A stretch of DNA of 64,000 bases. Source: Clostridia bacterium. Lineage in GTDB: Bacteria; Bacillota; Clostridia; Christensenellales; UBA1242. Positions 63,261-64,000 of this stretch are shown here, in pieces. Within the stretch, counting starts at the first letter, position 1. Every line of letters begins with the position of its first letter. The notes beneath the pieces were generated by a model that worked only from the letters and a program-made list of their open reading frames with translations, was not told where the DNA came from and made no database searches. The translations under genes were made by a program, and so were the position numbers. The stretch is from NCBI GenBank assembly GCA_017503005.1, contig JAFVTW010000015.1:20146-84145 (forward strand). Direction: 5' to 3'.

Positions 63261-64000
63261 ATGGTTACATTAACAACAGATCAAATCAATATTATGAAAC
63301 AAGCTCTTAAGAAGATTAGTGTTCAAACTCATGTATCTATTTCTGAACTTAAGTCTTATTTAGACGCCGGCCAAATGCCTGACGTTGTTGTTTCTGCACT
63401 TCAAAATGCTTATGGGGTTACAAACCTAGAGAGCATTTCTGGTGTAAAAACTAAAATGACTACAGAAAAAGTAGCTAGAATATATAAGGCAATTCAAGTA
63501 GCAAAAGAGGAAGAAGCTGGTGTAGCTATGACTTCTTTGAATGCTAAAGAAAAGAATGCTGTAAATAAAACTATTACTGATTTGAAAAGTTATATTTCAG
63601 AATTACAAACTTTAAGGGCAGAAGTTGATGCTAAGTCTAAGTTGGCTACAACTGCAGCTGATAAGAGAAATTTACAAGATCAAAAATCAGCTCTTACTAG
63701 AAGTATCAAGACCGCAGTTAAAGGTTTGGGTGTACTAAAACATAGTTTAGATAGTGAAGTTGCTCAAGATGTGTATGATTGGTTGTTTAAGGCTAAAAAT
63801 TCTAAAGGTACAGGATTAGAACAATTAGACAAAGCTATTAAAGATTTCAATGTAGTAAATACTGGTAAAACAGCACTTCCTACAGGAAATCAAGCTCACA
63901 AGATGGTAAAAGAGTTAAATAGAACAGCAGAGAGAGGATTTGTAAGACCAACTCCAACTCCAACACCTACTCCAACTCCTACTCCTACTCCAACTCCTAC
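63261..64000 (+). CDS. Unknown helical protein with Pro-Thr repeat, cut by the window end
   Basis: The frame is open to the last base; about 246 residues are visible. The start is the ATG after aaggagg, with ideal spacing. Residues 1-225 are helical and charged (MVTLTTDQINIMKQALKKIS; TSLNAKEKNAVNKTITDLKS; ATTAADKRNLQDQKSALTRS), without signal peptide. From about residue 229 the chain becomes a strict Pro-Thr alternation that continues past the window. Such repeats usually act as stiff linkers, so another domain probably follows. The family is unknown. Confidence 0.7.
   Translation, partial: MVTLTTDQINIMKQALKKISVQTHVSISELKSYLDAGQMPDVVVSALQNAYGVTNLESISGVKTKMTTEKVARIYKAIQVAKEEEAGVAMTSLNAKEKNAVNKTITDLKSYISELQTLRAEVDAKSKLATTAADKRNLQDQKSALTRSIKTAVKGLGVLKHSLDSEVAQDVYDWLFKAKNSKGTGLEQLDKAIKDFNVVNTGKTALPTGNQAHKMVKELNRTAERGFVRPTPTPTPTPTPTPTPTP
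63948..64000 (+). repeat. Pro-Thr coding tandem repeat
   Basis: Alternating CCA/CCT and ACT/ACA codons give a six-base-unit repeat of at least eight full units, open at the window end. Codon wobble between units is consistent with selection on the protein rather than recent DNA slippage alone. Confidence 0.88.

Noticed and set aside
63948-64000. Short tandem repeat as a possible CRISPR-like array or slippage locus
   Set aside because: Units are six bases, in frame, and encode Pro-Thr with mixed wobble bases; there are no spacers.

Overview
The window is AT-rich (roughly one third G+C by eye), gene-dense and read with the standard code (tatD ends in TGA). Gene families and gene order point to a low-GC, endospore-forming Firmicute, most likely an uncultured clostridial lineage. 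Sporulation and germination genes include spo0A, spoIIR, a DUF3794/LysM coat-type protein, sleB-ypeB and spmA-spmB. No rRNA, tRNA, CRISPR array, insertion sequence or phage block was seen.

Layout. 1-6.7 kb holds the end of whiA, dnaE, pfkA, two small minus-strand genes, and greA behind an unusual promoter-plus-hairpin leader. 6.7-17.4 kb holds an MFS transporter, the holB-ricT-trmN6-rsmI translation/replication cluster, a HAD phosphatase, spmA-spmB and metG-tatD-rsmA. 17.4-28 kb holds a lipoprotein, an unknown two-domain protein, spo0A, an acidic zinc-ribbon protein, veg, the DUF3794/LysM gene, spoIIR, sleB-ypeB and a Rho-like protein that seems to have lost its ATPase site. 28-49 kb is the accessory-looking part. 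It has a giant membrane-anchored surface protein of about 2,670 residues and a type IV secretion-like set: VirD4, a small VirB2-like protein, VirB6/TrbL and a VirB4 with an N-terminal membrane module. A 1,420-residue cytoplasmic helical protein and a 78-residue protein follow. No relaxase is visible. 49-62 kb returns to core functions: class II aldolase, a degenerate glycosyltransferase-like membrane protein, a membrane-anchored leucine-rich-repeat protein, an M29 aminopeptidase, gap, mnmA, a SAM riboswitch with metK, yigZ-recX-acpS, a PHP-like protein and a MazF/PemK toxin with an unusual upstream partner. 62-64 kb has two lysine/glutamate-rich cytoplasmic proteins. The second runs off the window inside a Pro-Thr repeat.

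How it fits together. Most genes or small operons end in a clear intrinsic terminator, and several promoters match the vegetative consensus closely, often with an extended -10 (TGnTAnAAT). Three genes (holB, the HAD gene and yigZ) have an extended -10 placed so that transcription should start at the ATG, suggesting leaderless mRNAs. Exact Spo0A-box heptamers (TGTCGAA) occur in the promoter regions of spo0A, the Rho-like gene and the giant surface-protein gene, which suggests that the sporulation regulator controls the latter two. The best candidates for an undescribed system are the relaxase-less secretion-like locus with its giant partner proteins, and the ATPase-less Rho-like protein.
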